The notes: generated from the letters alone by a model not told the origin. A stretch of DNA of 64,000 bases from Panulirus ornatus (GCF_036320965.1 NC_092232.1:51172482-51236481); one strand, 5' to 3'. Positions 1-15,290 are shown, numbered from the stretch's first letter. Program-made: numbers and translations.

Positions 1-22
1 TGGGGGAAACCGAACGTCTGTT

Positions 23-162
<140 letters not shown>

Positions 163-305
163 TTCCCTGACTCACATCTATATGCCATTTCCTCCGCCTT
201 GGGTTCTTGGGAGATTAATGAGCCGAGGTACACATGATAAACTTGGCCTCTTACCTCCGTTTCCCCCTCACACTGAGAGTTTCCTCCTCACCCTCATACG
301 AAGCC

Positions 306-973
306 GTAGGTGAGGAAGATGCTATGGTTTCATGGGTAGGTGAGGAAGATCCTTGGTTTCATGGGTAGGTGAGGAAGATCCTTGGTTTCATGGGTAGGTG
401 AGGAAGATGCCTTGGTTTCATGGGTAGGTGAGGAAGATCCTTGGTTTCATGGGTAGGTGAGGAAGATCCTTGTTTTCATGGGTAGGTGAGGAAGATGCCT
501 TGGTTTCATTGGTAGGTGAGGAAGATCCTTGGTTTCATGGGTAGGTGAGGAAGATCCATGGTTTCATGGGTAGGTGAGGAAGATCCTTGGTTTCATGGGT
601 AGGTGAGGAAGATCCTTGGTTTCATGGGTAGGTGAGGAAGATCCATGGTTTCATTGGTAGGTGAGGAAGATCCTTGGTTTCATGGGTAGGTGAGGAAGAT
701 CCATGGTTTCATTGGTAGGTGAGGAAGATCCTTGGTTTCATAGGTAGGTGAGGAAGATCCTTGGTTTCATAGGTAGGTGAGGAAGATCCTTGGTTTCATG
801 GGTAGGTGAGGAAGATCCTTGGTTTCATGGGTAGGTGAGGAAGATCCTTGGTTTCATGGGTAGGTGAGGAAGATCCTTGGTTTCATGGGTAGGTGAGGAA
901 GATCCATGGTTTCATGGGTAGGTGAGGAAGATCCTTGGTTTCATGGGTAGGTGAGGAAGATCCTTGGTTTCAT
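306..973. repeat. 29-bp minisatellite, about 23 copies
   Basis: Head-to-tail units of 29 bp containing GTAGGTGAGGAAGAT followed by CCTTGGTTTCATG. The array spans 668 bp, which is 23 units. Variants are scattered: CCATGG or GCCTTGG for CCTTGG, and CATTGG or CATAGG for CATGGG. Near-uniform unit length and few substitutions suggest recent expansion or homogenisation. Confidence 0.97.
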
Positions 974-1395
974 TACCATCCATTCATTCAATCTGGCAAC
1001 ATCAAGTTTTCTAATATGCTCGGAGCTGATATCACTCGGTCTTGGAGATGTGATAAATGATTTTTTCGTGATCTATGGTGGACAGTGAGGATATTTGCTC
1101 AGTCGAATATTGAGAATATTTGACAAATCATGTTCGTGTGTCGGGCGATTCATTCATTGAGGAAAACGGCAGTCTGGCTGAGAAGGGCGTTATGTATAAC
1201 CTGGCCACGGATCATCTTGGAGACACACTGATAAAGAAATAGGATCATTGTAAAGTGAAAGATATAAGTGTTATCGCTAGCATTTTCCTCTTTTTCTTTT
1301 CCTGGTTATTATGACAACATCTTATTTCCAGACGGCGATGGGAGAGGGATAGCTGGTCTCTGAAGAAGGAATGGGGGCCACATGCACTGTGAAAG
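974..1395. other. Non-repetitive spacer, nothing recognised
   Basis: No coding frame, RNA gene or repeat that I recognise. Moderately AT-rich. Confidence 0.6.
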
Positions 1396-1763
<368 letters not shown>

Positions 1764-1965
1764 CAGCTGTGCTTTCTTGAAGCTCATTTTCTTATTTCTC
1801 CTTATTCTTCTTTTTTTTCCCCCACCCTATATTTTGCACTCCCCTTTGTTCACTCTCCTCTCGTTTTCCTTATTCCATCTCATTACAGGTTACTGTCTTT
1901 AATCCCCTTCCCTTCTCTCCCTTTCTCTTAACTTCCTTCCCATCGCCTGTTCGTTATACCACCAT

Positions 1966-2331
1966 CGTTCGTACCTCATAATCTTCGTATTAAGGGAATC
2001 TTCGTAAGCAACGTTCGTACCTCATAATCTTCGTATTAAGGGAACCTTCGTAAGCAACGTTCGTGCCTCATAATCTTCGTATTAAGGTAATCTTCGTAAG
2101 CAACGTTCGTACCTCATAATCTTCGTTGTAAGAGAATCTTCGTAAGCAACGTTCGTGCCTCATAATCTTCGTATTAAGGTAATCTTCGTAAGCAACGTTC
2201 GTGCCTCATAATCTTCGCAGTAAGAGAATCTTCGTAAGCGACGTTCGTGCCTCATAATCTTCGCAGTAAGAGAATCTTCGTAAGCAACGTTCGTACCTCA
2301 TAATCTTCGCAGTAAGGGAATCTTCGTAAGA
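1966..2331. repeat. 46-bp minisatellite, 8 copies
   Basis: Units start at CGTTCGTACCTCATAATCTT and recur every 46 bp (1966, 2012, ... 2288). TTCGTA/TTCGCA motifs occur twice per unit, so the unit may itself be an old internal duplication. Variants include GTATTAAGG against GCAGTAAGA. Confidence 0.95.
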
Positions 2332-2425
2332 GTGTTGGAGGGGACAGAGGGCGTTGCAGGTGGTGACAAAGGGAGTATCGGGAAGGATAGAAGATCTGCT
2401 GAAGTGGAGTGTTGAAGGGGTCAAA

Positions 2426-2760
2426 AAGAGTGTTGGATCGGCCAGGAAGAGTGTTGGATCGGACAGGAAGAGTGTTGGATCGGACAGGAAGAGTGTTGGA
2501 TCGGACAGGAAGAGTGTTGGATCGGACAGGAAGAGTGTTGGATCGGCCAGGAAGAGTGTTGGATCGGCCAGGAAGAGTGTTGGATCGGACAGGAAGAGTG
2601 TTGGATCGGACAGGAAGAGTGTTGGATCGGCCAGGAAGAGTGTTGGATCGGACAGGAAGAGTGTTGGATCGGACAGGAAGAGTGTTGGATCGGCCAGGAA
2701 GAGTGTTGGATCGGACCTGAAGAGTGTTGGATCGGACAGGAAGAGTGTTGGATCGGACAG
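2426..2760. repeat. 21-bp minisatellite, about 16 copies
   Basis: Unit AAGAGTGTTGGATCGG followed by ACAGG or CCAGG. Because 21 is a multiple of 3 and the unit lacks stops, several frames stay open (for example a repeating KSVGSDR heptapeptide). I see no start context, splice signal or flanking coding sequence, so I treat it as non-coding. Confidence 0.95.
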
Positions 2761-2930
2761 AGCAACATTCGAACAATCCTTATCTTCCCTTGTCTTATTG
2801 GTGGATGAGGCACGTTTTCTTTCTACGTTTTTCTCCTAGAGTTCACCTCCTTCAAGGTCTTACTACAGGAGCAATTGACATGGGAAGCCGCCAGGGGCAA
2901 GAAGGGGAGCCACTTCTTTCTTAATCGTAT

Positions 2931-3129
2931 CCCCTCCAACACTCCTTCTCTCCCCTCCAACACTCCTTCTCTCCCCTCCAACACTCCTTCTCTCGCCTCC
3001 AACACTCCTTCTCTCTCCTCCAACACTCCTTCTGTCCTTCCAACACTCCTTCTGTCCCCTCCAACACTCTCTCTATCCCCCTTAACTTTCTCTCTGTACC
3101 CTCCAACATTCATTGTCCCCTCCAACACT
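2931..3129. repeat. 21-bp minisatellite, opposite orientation, about 9 copies
   Basis: Units CCTCCAACACTCCTTCTCTC with the same 21-bp period as the array at 2426-2760, but on the other strand: the core TCCAACACTC is the complement of GAGTGTTGGA. The right end decays into degenerate CT-rich sequence. Confidence 0.93.
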
Positions 3130-3242
3130 TTCGTCCCATTCCTTATATCCTCAGGCTCGCCAACACACTTCCTCGGCTCCCTCCCTCTTAGTCCCTGTCC
3201 CCTCCCTCTCTCATATACCCTTGTCCTCTCCCACAGTCCTGT

Positions 3243-3292
3243 GTTCCCTCCCTCATGTCCCTTGTCCTCTCCCACAGTCCTGTGTTCCCTTC

Positions 3293-3380
<88 letters not shown>
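3243..3380. repeat. 39-bp duplication and (CT)n tract
   Basis: A short direct duplication (core TGTCCTCTCCCACAGTCCTG, two copies at about 3222-3291) precedes a (CT)n tract at 3298-3380. Confidence 0.85.
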
Positions 3381-3383
<3 letters not shown>

Positions 3384-3479
3384 TTCTCCTTTACTCTCTT
3401 TGTCTCCTTCGTCCTCCCTCTCCCTGGACAGTTCCACCTTGTTTCTTCGTGGATAAAAAAGCATGAATTACTAAAATAG

Positions 3480-3634
<155 letters not shown>

Positions 3635-3820
3635 CCCAACTTTCAGACACCTCTGACAAGACAGTGCAGGAAGGTCGCTGTGCTGCCATGATCAATGCAT
3701 TTCTCTGCAAAAGAAAAAGAAAAAAAAAAAGAAAAGAAAAAAAGAGTAACGGAAATACAAGACATAACTTGAGGCCCAACGAAAGAAGAGTCGACCCGCA
3801 AATTACGGAAGGAGAATTTG

Positions 3821-4030
3821 AACTTGGATGTGGAACTTGACCAAAGTGTAGACAAAACTAAACTTGGATGTGGAACTTGACCAAAGTGTAGACAAAACTA
3901 AACTTGGATGTGGAACTTGACCAAAGTGTAGACAAAGCTAAACTTGAATGTGGAACTTGACCAAAGTGTAGACAAAGCTAAACTTGGATGTGGAACTTGA
4001 CCAAAGTGTAGACAAAGCTAAACTTGGATG
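3821..4030. repeat. 40-bp minisatellite, about 5 copies
   Basis: Unit AACTTGGATGTGGAACTTGA followed by CCAAAGTGTAGACAAAACTA, recurring exactly every 40 bp with only A/G changes (AAAACTA or AAAGCTA). Confidence 0.96.
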
Positions 4031-4104
4031 TAAAACGTAAGTAAAATTGTGGAATTAATTGAACCTGGATGTAAAACTTAACTAAAGAAAGGACAATGCT
4101 GGAT

Positions 4105-4470
4105 TTGGATGCAAAATCGAAGTTGAATTGGATGCAAAATCGAAGCTGAATTGAATGAAAAATCTAAGCCGAATTGGATGCAGAATCAAAGCTGAATTTA
4201 ATGGAAAATCTAAGCTGATTTGGATGCAAAATCTAAGCTGAGTTGGATGAAGTATCTAGACTGAATTGGAAGCAAAATCGAAGCTGAATTGGATGCAAAA
4301 TCTAAGCTGAATTGGATGAAAAATCTAAGCTGATTTGGATGCAAAATCGAAGCTGAATTGGATGCAAAATCGAAGCTGATTTGTATGCAAAATCTAAGCT
4401 GATTTGGATGCAAAATCTAAGCTGAATTGGATGCAGTATCTAAGCTGAATTGGATGCAAAATCGAAGCTG
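4105..4470. repeat. 23-bp degenerate minisatellite, about 16 copies
   Basis: Units of the form AAGCTGAATTGGATGCAAAA plus TCK. Variants include GAATTGAATG and GATTTGGATG. It shares the TTGGATG core with the 40-bp array just upstream, so the two arrays may have a common origin. Confidence 0.92.
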
Positions 4471-5195
4471 ATGTGAATGTGAAACTAAACTAAAGTGTGG
4501 ACACACCTGACCCCGGACATAATAAGATTTCACCGAGGTGAGGAGAATGGCAAGAAAATAGTTCTTCTCCTGATTTTCAAAAGCGATCTCACTGCTCGAT
4601 CTCACAGCAGTGAAAATCAGAAAAGAAATTTACAGGAAAACTCTAATTTACAGTTTACCATTGGATTAATTTACAAGTGAATTCTATAAACACGTCGGTG
4701 AAGAGAGAGAGAGAACAAGAACTTATTCACATCGTCTAAGAACAATTTGCCTCATAGATATCGAACTATATAAATCTAGTTAGTGGGATACTTAATGCAT
4801 AGGAGGGGTCAGTTTTATGGTAGCATCAGCCCAAAGACACAGATGGTAAGGAAATGGAAAAAGAGAGCTTATGTGTGAAGAGGTGTTTCTTGATGATAAG
4901 CTCCTCCTAGGTGGATTAATGAGTGAGATCTATACATCAGAGCTGAGACAGATGATGTCGCTCGCTGTAGCGAGGAGGCTTCGGCTGCCCGGGACTGAGA
5001 GGGTCATGGCTGAGGTTGTATATTTGAGGACTTGAGGCTACACTTAACAACTTCTCATTGCCAAAGATAAGGGATGGTTCATCGTGCCTTCAAGTGCTGA
5101 TAAGAAATGGCAAATGTGAAGTTGATTGGTAGATACTATACTGCAGTGTGAAATATGAAATAAATCTATGTTATATATTATACGTGAAGTTAATG
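4471..5195. other. AT-rich spacer, nothing recognised
   Basis: No gene, RNA or repeat that I recognise. Only short ORFs without coding character. Confidence 0.55.
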
Positions 5196-5239
5196 TATAT
5201 ATACATATATATATATATATACAATTTCATACTGTGAAG

Positions 5240-5311
<72 letters not shown>

Positions 5312-5735
5312 TTCATACTGTGAAGTTGATGTATATATATACAATTATATACTGTAATGTTACGCGTGAAGTTATTCTATCCAATATCATATCGTGATAT
5401 CAAACGTAAGGTTAATCAGCATAGTAATATATGATGTTAAATATAAAGTTATCTATCCATTATTACGCTATCATGTTAAATGTCATGTTAATCATTACAA
5501 CATCATACTGTAATGTTAAATGTCAGGTTAATATGTGGTACATTATACTGTAATATGTGAAGTTATTCAATACAGCATTATGCTGTGAAGTCAGATGTGA
5601 AGTTAATCAATACAGCATTATGCTGTGAAGTCAGATGTGAAGTTAATCAATACATTATGTTCTAACGTCATATGTGAAGTTCATGAAGACAGCATTATGC
5701 TATGAAGTCAGATGTGAAGTTAATTATCATAGCAT
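5196..5735. repeat. (TA)n tracts and degenerate ~40-bp repeat
   Basis: A (TA)n tract (main block 5242-5307) leads into about ten diverged copies of a roughly 40-bp unit with core GTGAAGTTAATCAATACAGC and ATTATGCTGTGAAGTCAGAT. The last three copies (5560-5720) are nearly identical and earlier ones are decayed, so the array was re-amplified at its right end. Confidence 0.82.
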
Positions 5736-5845
5736 TGTATTGAAGCGGTGACTATGAGCAGTTTTTTGAGACTTTGAGCTGTGTGTGTTTTCCTTCGCCT
5801 CAAAACGTCGCTTGTTGACGTTCCTGTGAGCCAAGTGACATTCGT

Positions 5846-6618
5846 GTGTCCTCAGTGCTTGTCCTCCTCGCCTCTGTCCTCAGGTCGAGGCCTTGTCCTC
5901 CTCGTCTACGTCCTCAGGTCGAGAGCTTGTCCTCCTCGCCTCTGTCCTCAGGTCGAGGGCTTGTCCTACTCGCCTCTGTCCTCAGGTCGAGGGCTTGTCC
6001 TACTCGCCTCTGTCCTCAGGTCGAGGGCTTGTCCTCTTCGCCTCTGTCCTCAGGTCGAGGGCTTGTCCTACTCGCCTCTGTCCTCAGGTCGAGGGCTTGT
6101 CCTCCTCGTCTACGTCCTCAGGTCGAGAGCTTGTCCTCTTCGCCTCTGTCCTCAGGTCGAGGGCTTGTCCTCCTCGTCTACGTCCTCAGGTCGAGAGCTT
6201 GTCCTCTTCGCCTCTGTCCTCAGGTCGAGGGCTTGTCCTCCTCGTCTACGTCCTCAGGTCGAGAGCTTGTCCTCCTCGCCTCTGTCCTCAGGTCGAGGGC
6301 TTGTCCTACTCGCCTCTGTCCTCAGGTCGAGGGCTTGTCCTACTCGCCTCTGTCCTCAGGTCGAGGGCTTGTCCTCTTCGCCTCTGTCCTCAGGTCGAGG
6401 GCTTGTCCTCCTCGCCTCTGTCCTCAGGTCGAGGGCCTGTGCTCCTCGCCTCTGTCCTCAGGTCGAGGCCTTGTCCTCCTCGTCTACGTCCTCAGGTCGA
6501 GGCCTTGTCCTCCTCGTCTACGTCCTCAGGTCGAGAGCTTGTCCTCTTCGCCTCTGTCCTCAGGTCGAGAGCTTGTCCTCTTCGCCTCTGTCCTCAGGTC
6601 GAGGGCCTGTCCTCCTCG
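5846..6618. repeat. 34-bp minisatellite, about 23 copies
   Basis: Unit of 34 bp with core CCTCTGTCCTCAGGTCGAGG and GCTTGTCCTCCTCG. Unit types alternate (GCCTCTG or TCTACG; GGGC, GAGC or GGCC). A length of 34 = 3n+1 rotates the frame each copy, so all three forward frames stay open for about 250-300 codons. This produces long false ORFs. Confidence 0.97.
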
Positions 6619-7456
6619 GCAGGCTTGACGACCTCGCCTGGGTAACACAGTGTATTTTTCACAGCGTCCCAACAAACATTCACGTTTAAAGTGGATGCGT
6701 CTTGTGTGATGGCGCGCGCGCGGGGGGGGCCTCCTGCCTCAAAACCAACCCCCTCTCTTTGCCAGGTCAACGAATGTGGTCGGGTCCCCACTCCCAGGGA
6801 TGTGTGAGTCTCCCTCCACGTCCTCCACCACCCCCCACTCCACTTTCCCCACAGCCTCCACACCACCAGCCATCCCACCTGAGCATCCTCACGAAATGAA
6901 AATCTAATCCATTCCTGATACCAATGAATCTTAGAATTTTTGGGTCTTGATATAGTTTGCTGATGAACAGCTTTTTCTTCTTCTTTTTTCGACATATTTC
7001 TTTGAATACTGAAGTACTCTGGAGGGTAATTAACCTCAGGAAAGATGAAGTGAATGGCAGGTTCTGTAAATCTCATTTCGAATCATGTTACAAAAATGTT
7101 ATGGTCTGAATCCTAAATGAAGAGTCGAACCGTCTCGCTTCAATGGTTCATAACTGACTCAAACCCAGTTTGAACCATGAAGTCACTCAGACTGTAAGAT
7201 TTATTTTCTGCTTCAGTATATACAATATGCTCCTTGAATCATATTACAAACAAAATGAATAGTTTAAAAGTTTATAAAATATCTAATGATAATCCAATAT
7301 GTCACCCGACCAGTTGTATGACTTCAGCTCAGTGTCGAAGCCAATGTCTGTTGGTATTATATGCAAATCTGGCAAATAAAATCCAGGACTTTCCCAACAG
7401 AACACGAAGAATCTCTTTTCGACATTGTTCACCCCTCGTTGGACACCGAGTTTGAC

Positions 7457-7458
<2 letters not shown>
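6619..7458. other. Spacer, nothing recognised
   Basis: G-rich and C-rich patches (6710-6870) and otherwise AT-rich DNA. The 160-codon frame on the minus strand (6594-7076) overlaps the minisatellite edge and shows no domain that I recognise. Confidence 0.5.
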
Positions 7459-7502
<44 letters not shown>

Positions 7503-7509
7503 ACACACA
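7459..7509. repeat. (CA)n microsatellite
   Basis: Dinucleotide tract with one AT interruption near its right end. Confidence 0.97.
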
Positions 7510-7799
7510 GCTAGCTGGACGAAACATCAAAACCAAATCAATAGCTGTGTTTGTGTCTCTATGTGTTTCTGTGTCTTTAGGACTTAGGTTACATTTAATA
7601 TCCTGTCCCTGCCTTCAGTGCACTCATAGAAGGTTGCTATACTGACGTAGAAGATGTAATACACGTCTACTACGAGCTGTTCAGAAAAGTGTTCAGGTGT
7701 TTGGCTCAATAAGCCATTGTAGGCAGGTGTGTCTCATGCATTGTGGACGTTAGGGAATAAACAACACACACAGGGGGAAAAAAACCGAGGAGGAACGAA

Positions 7800-8080
7800 A
7801 GATGCTTTGAAGGCTTCAGGCCTGAATATGCAGAATGGTGCGGGATGTGCAAGGGATAGAACAAATTGGAGCCATGTGGTTTACGGGGGATGACGTATTG
7901 AATCAAAGTGAAGCGATCAGATGAAAAACTACGGAAAGGTCCGCTGAAAAGGAGACCTGGTCTCGGTGAATGATACACGACAGTATGTGAGTGAATGTGA
8001 ACGAATGAGGCCCCATCTTCGTCTGTTCCTGGTGCTACCTCGCTGAAGTGGGCAATGCCAAACCTGTATGAAAAAGACAT
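7800..8080 (+). mobile_element. Decayed LINE 3' end
   Basis: Sequence at 7815-7890 aligns by eye with the 3' coding end of the LINE at 59-61 kb (GGCCTGAATATGCAGAATGG against GGCCTGAACATGCAGGAGGG; GAGCCATGTGGTTTACGGGG against GAGTCATGTGGTATACAGGG). It then ends in a related tail, CTTCGTCTGTTCCTGGTGCT followed by ACCTCGCTGAAGTGGG (8017-8052). The reading frame is broken. The different 3' UTR indicates another subfamily. Confidence 0.82.
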
Positions 8081-8365
8081 AAGTCCTTTCCCAGATATAT
8101 GGGGTCGAGGGTATCTATAGCTACCAGTGCTACATTCATCCTTACTACAACAACGACTTTGAGTACCGCTACGGCTGTCAGTGCTTCTACAACTGCAGGT
8201 ATAATGAAAGCATAACAGCAGTAACAACAATGATATTAAGAACAACTACAAGTATTCCTTTTGTAAATTAGTTAGCGCAGTTGCTACCGCTATTGTGGTT
8301 CATACTGCTTCTGCTGCCGTTGTTAATGCTACTACTGCTACTGCTGCTGCTGCCTCTCGTAGCAC
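8081..8365. repeat. Spacer with imperfect trinucleotide repeat
   Basis: Unique sequence followed by an imperfect CTG/CTA-type repeat (about 8290-8365). A poly-Leu frame across it is an artefact. Confidence 0.7.
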
Positions 8366-8631
8366 TACCACCACCACGACATCTCCATCACTACCTAACT
8401 ACGTCCTCGCTCACAATCAAGGCCCCAGCGGAGACGCAGCAACCTGGCCATCCCGGCTGCTGTAATCCAGACAAATGAGGAGGCTAAAGGGTCAGCAAAA
8501 CTAGCCCTCCCTCGGCACTCCTGAAGACACACCCAGGCCTGATTTACGGTGGGACGAGACGGGCATCAGGACCTTGGGAAGAACGGAAGGTGTCACCTGA
8601 AGGAGACGAAGAGGACGTGAGTGGTAGAGAG

Positions 8632-10079
<1,448 letters not shown>

Positions 10080-10280
10080 TTCTGTACGTGGGCGTCCTCC
10101 GGTATCTTCCTGGAGGCGTAGCAAACCCCTTGTGACGCAAATGCTCATATGTAACTTACTATTATAAGCAGGCGTCCTTCAGTAACTTACTGGAAGCGTA
10201 GCTAACTCCAGGAGACGCAAATGCCCAAATATACCTCACTGGAGGCGGCCGTTCTCAACGCAACTTACCATGAAGCGTAG
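10080..10280. repeat. Degenerate tandem repeat
   Basis: Recurring pieces GGCGTCCT, TGGAGGCGTAGC/TGGAAGCGTAGC and GACGCAAATGC, spaced irregularly at about 70-80 bp. This looks like an old, decayed tandem array of two to three units. Confidence 0.5.
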
Positions 10281-11840
<1,560 letters not shown>

Positions 11841-11843
<3 letters not shown>

Positions 11844-12181
11844 CTTTACACTCACACTTTCTTTTTTTTTATATCAACTTTTTATCGCTTGTATACCAGA
11901 CACTTTCTTTTTTTTTCGTCATGGAAGATCGCTTCTTATCACTTATATATTGGGTACTTTTTATTTGTCGTTGAAGATGGGAACAGTCCTTAATAAATCA
12001 GTTTTTAACCAATAACTAATCAAAGATATTGAACAACACTTGCATAGTATTCTGTAGAACTATAACTGGTATATTCTGTATAACATTTGGAGAGTTATGA
12101 GGCAAAACAAAGCTATGAATTATGTGAAATACTCGCTGTTGAGATGAACTTAAACAAGCAATTCTTATTTTTCTTTGAGAA

Positions 12182-12222
<41 letters not shown>

Positions 12223-12906
12223 TCTGCTGCCTCTCTAACACTGGAAACGACAGACAAATGTGAAAGAAAAGAAAGAATATATATATATATATACGTGCAT
12301 TATTATATAGGAGGTTGGAGCAATGACCTGACGCCACCTTCTCACTGGGATTCGTGACCTCGTTGGACACTGGAAGGGGGAAAAAAAACCTTGTGTAGAA
12401 CATGGCTGAACAGCGAACCTGGGAGACAGGGGACCATGTCGTCAGCTGGTGTCGTCATCATCATAAATGTTACGTGCAATGTTCACAGTGATGCTAACGC
12501 TGTTCGTTAGGATAACCGACACGACGCAAAACTCGCATCACGTCCTTGTCCGTCGAAGAGAACACGAGAGATGGAGGGGTTGGGATGGGGTGGGTTGGGT
12601 TGGGGAGGGAGTGGTTGTTGCAGTGGAAGATAAACTGTACGAATTCCAGGATTGTGTGATTTGTCTTTACTGCTCACTTTCTCAGTGCTACAAGCACCGA
12701 ATGGTGGAGGTTTGATTGGAGTATGTAGAGGGATAGAATATTTACATCTCAGAAAGAAATGGTTCGAAATCCTTATATGTGTCATGTTTACAAATTGATA
12801 AAATGTCTTGAAAGACTAAGTTTGTATTGCAGGCTGTTTCGCTGTCTGGATTTCTTCTTGAAATTGATGTTTCCTGATGATGCAGTTTCCATTCCATCAA
12901 AGGATT
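11841..12906. other. Spacer with (CA)n and (TA)n tracts
   Basis: (CA)n at 12184-12220 and a short (TA)n at 12278-12293. The rest shows nothing recognisable. Confidence 0.7.
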
Positions 12907-13175
12907 GCTATGTTGAGGTGCTGGAATAGAAAGTTGGACTGCTATGTTGAGGTGCTGGAATAGAAAGTTGGACTGCTATGTTGAAGTTCTGAAGTAGAAA
13001 GCTGGATTGCTATATTTAGGTTCTGAAGTAGAGAGTTGGATTGCTATATTGAGGTTCTGAAGTAGAAAGTTGGACTACTATGTTGAGGTTCTGAAGTAGA
13101 AAGTTGGACTGCTATATTGAGGTTCAGAGGTAGAATGTTGGACTACTATGTTGAGGTTCTGAAGAAGAAAGCTGG
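12907..13175. repeat. 34-bp minisatellite, about 8 copies
   Basis: Unit GCTATGTTGAGGTGCTGGAA then TAGAAAGTTGGACT. Later copies drift (GGTTCTGAAGTAG). Unit length matches the 5.8-kb array but the sequence is unrelated. Confidence 0.92.
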
Positions 13176-13384
13176 TTGTTCCCTCTCGTCCGTCAGGCGA
13201 GATCATAGGTCATCAAAATTTTGAAAAGGCACTCCTGCTCCAGTGTCAGCGTCTCCGAACCAACTGGAAGGAAAGCAAGGCCTTCCAGATGCCCCCTCTA
13301 ACTAGTATGAATCTGCTGGTCTATGTGAGTCTGTAGTTTCGTCTCGATTTCATGAATTTCCTTCCAAATATGCGTCAGAGTGTG

Positions 13385-13562
13385 ACCATTATTGCTAGGG
13401 GCCTTCCTCGCGTTGTATATACATACATATCTATACTCATTACCACAACAGTCAAAAACACCTCCCACCCAACACATTGGCGCAAACATCCACCCCATGC
13501 ATTCGAACCATGGCGGCCCATGTATGGTCAGCAGCGCTAACCGCTACACCACGGAGGCCCCC
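13385..13562 (-). mobile_element. tRNA-derived SINE (head 13495-13562)
   Basis: On the minus strand the head begins GGGGCCTCCGTGGTGTAGCG followed by GTTAGCGCTGCTGACC, an A-box-like tRNA start. It continues to GGTTCGAATGC, a B-box-like motif. The 3' acceptor half does not pair with the 5' half, so this is not a working tRNA. The same head occurs at 31.4 kb (minus) and 58.8 kb (plus); the body downstream of the B box is not recognisably shared, so the left boundary is uncertain. Confidence 0.75.
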
Positions 13563-13609
13563 TTAGATCTACAGATCCCAAACAAATGCCACATGAAGAA
13601 CTGTACGCC

Positions 13610-13649
13610 AGGAATAGTTTTTTTTTTTTTTAACAAGCATGTACAGATG

Positions 13650-13732
<83 letters not shown>
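13610..13732. repeat. Poly(T) and (CT)n microsatellite
   Basis: A T run at about 13618-13631 and a pure (CT)n tract at 13652-13732. Confidence 0.97.
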
Positions 13733-13736
<4 letters not shown>

Positions 13737-14097
13737 ATATCGAAAAGATACACACCCTGAGTCTGTAGATCCCTCGACGTCCGAGAATGACGGTTCTTGG
13801 ATATGCTTCTTTTTCTCCCTCGTCCGTCATCTTTTGCCGTCACTTCCATGACAGATCGTAGTCAAAAATCTATCATTTTTTTTTCCTTTGTTAAATTTTT
13901 GTCTCATTACCTTGCAGCGTTGCCATAGCGTCGCTGCAAAAAAAGAGAAAAAAATTCAAGTGTTGCCAAGGTCATTAACAACATCTCGCTAATAAGCGAT
14001 TCGTCCAAAATATATTCTCCTATTTCATAAGAAATGAGATATGTCAGCAACTTGGACATATTCTACCTGGGTGCGTCTATCAGAGAAAGAAGTGAGC

Positions 14098-14145
14098 GAC
14101 TGCGGCCATTCTTCTGCTGCTCCTGACGCTACCTCGCTAAAGTTA
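14098..14145 (+). mobile_element. Short LINE/SINE 3'-tail relic
   Basis: GCGGCCATTCTTCTGCTGCT followed by CCTGACGCTACCTCGCTAAA matches the tail motif seen at 8.0 and 60.9 kb (GGCCATTTCTTTCGTCTG...CTACCTCGC). Only the terminal part remains. Confidence 0.6.
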
Positions 14146-14189
14146 CTTCAAACAACGGAGTAAACTTTATAGCGAAAACTTTATAGCGA

Positions 14190-14720
14190 AAGAACAACAT
14201 CAACAACACTGGGGACGGAGTACCACAAGGCCATCTCCTGGAACCCATACTTTCTAACTCTCCACAACAGGAGGAACCTGTTGACTTAATGACAAGGATG
14301 AAGAGATACTCACCCTTTAGGGTTATGTCAGTCCTCAGATAGGGTACGCTGTTGAAAACTAGAACAAATTCAAAAGAGCGCAACCAAGCTGGTCCCTTTA
14401 CTGAGAAATAAGCCACATGTGGGAAAGACTTGATAACCTAAAATTCTTTACTCTTTCCCATCCTCACATGTACCTCTACACGACCATCTAACCAACTTGA
14501 GGCCATTACTTTCCTTTATCTATGTATATATCTTACCCAGAGGCTTGGACTCCTACCTGATCATGTTTGCAGATGATGCCTAGGTCATGAGGGTAATAGA
14601 AAAGTGAGGTGGGGAGGGGGGAGATTGCATCAACTTGCAAGGGGACCTAGACCATCTCCAAAGTGATATGAATGAGACAAACTGAAAGAAAGCCTCTTTG
14701 CCAGTATTGTTTAGTAGGGA
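14190..14720 (+). pseudogene. CR1/Jockey-like LINE reverse transcriptase relic
   Basis: Two RT landmarks are visible in forward frames. GGAGTACCACAAGGC (about 14216-14230) reads GVPQG, followed by LLEPIL as in the GVPQGS..LGP motif. TTTGCAGATGATGCC (about 14566-14580) reads FADDA, the catalytic box of non-LTR RTs, followed by a stop. After it comes an acidic LQGDLDHLQ-like stretch as in CR1/Jockey-type elements. Stops and frame shifts throughout show it is dead. It is a different family from the 59-kb LINE. Confidence 0.72.
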
Positions 14721-15290
14721 ATATGCTACAGGAATATGGGGTCGACTTTGTGCCTAACATGTTCGCCAGAGTTCGACCTTCGGAGAATACTAAAGGAGCC
14801 AAAGTGTCTGCTGGAAAATAATTACAAAATTTGCTCTTGGAAAGAGACTGATTCAGCAAGCTGTTCCTATCGCACATTATATATAATACTGACACAATCA
14901 AAGGAGTTTAAAAAAGTTATATGACAGGCGGGAATTTTCAATAGATGGGGCTCCACCCTCCTCACGAGAATGACCCTCAAGAGATGGGACTTTCATGAAT
15001 GACAATCTCCTTCCCAAGTGGTGGGAATTAGAAATAGGTTCATTGCTACACCTACGTCCCCCACTGAACACACTCGCATCTACTTCAACACCTACACTCA
15101 GCCATATGACGTCTAAACCCTCCATCAACCGGAGGGTCGTCTTCCCTCTTGTGTATACACCACCAGCACCAGAAGCCAACCCTGGGGGATTTCACGAAGT
15201 CTCGATCTCTCATCAGTTTTCCAGCTCTGCTCAGACGGCAATGCTATCCGCCAGCTGGAGGAAAAGAGAAGGTTTTTCTTGCGGAGGAGG
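14721..15290. other. Spacer, nothing recognised
   Basis: Could hold further decayed LINE sequence downstream of the RT relic, but I cannot align it. Confidence 0.45.

Noticed and set aside
306..973. CRISPR-like array
   Set aside because: Units are contiguous tandem repeats with no unique spacers, and the window is clearly eukaryotic.
5781..6689. 302-codon open frame
   Set aside because: Entirely produced by a 34-bp minisatellite that lacks stops in three frames.
7234..7645. Small frames near the (CA)n tract as a secreted peptide gene
   Set aside because: Short, repeat-containing, no signal peptide or splice context.
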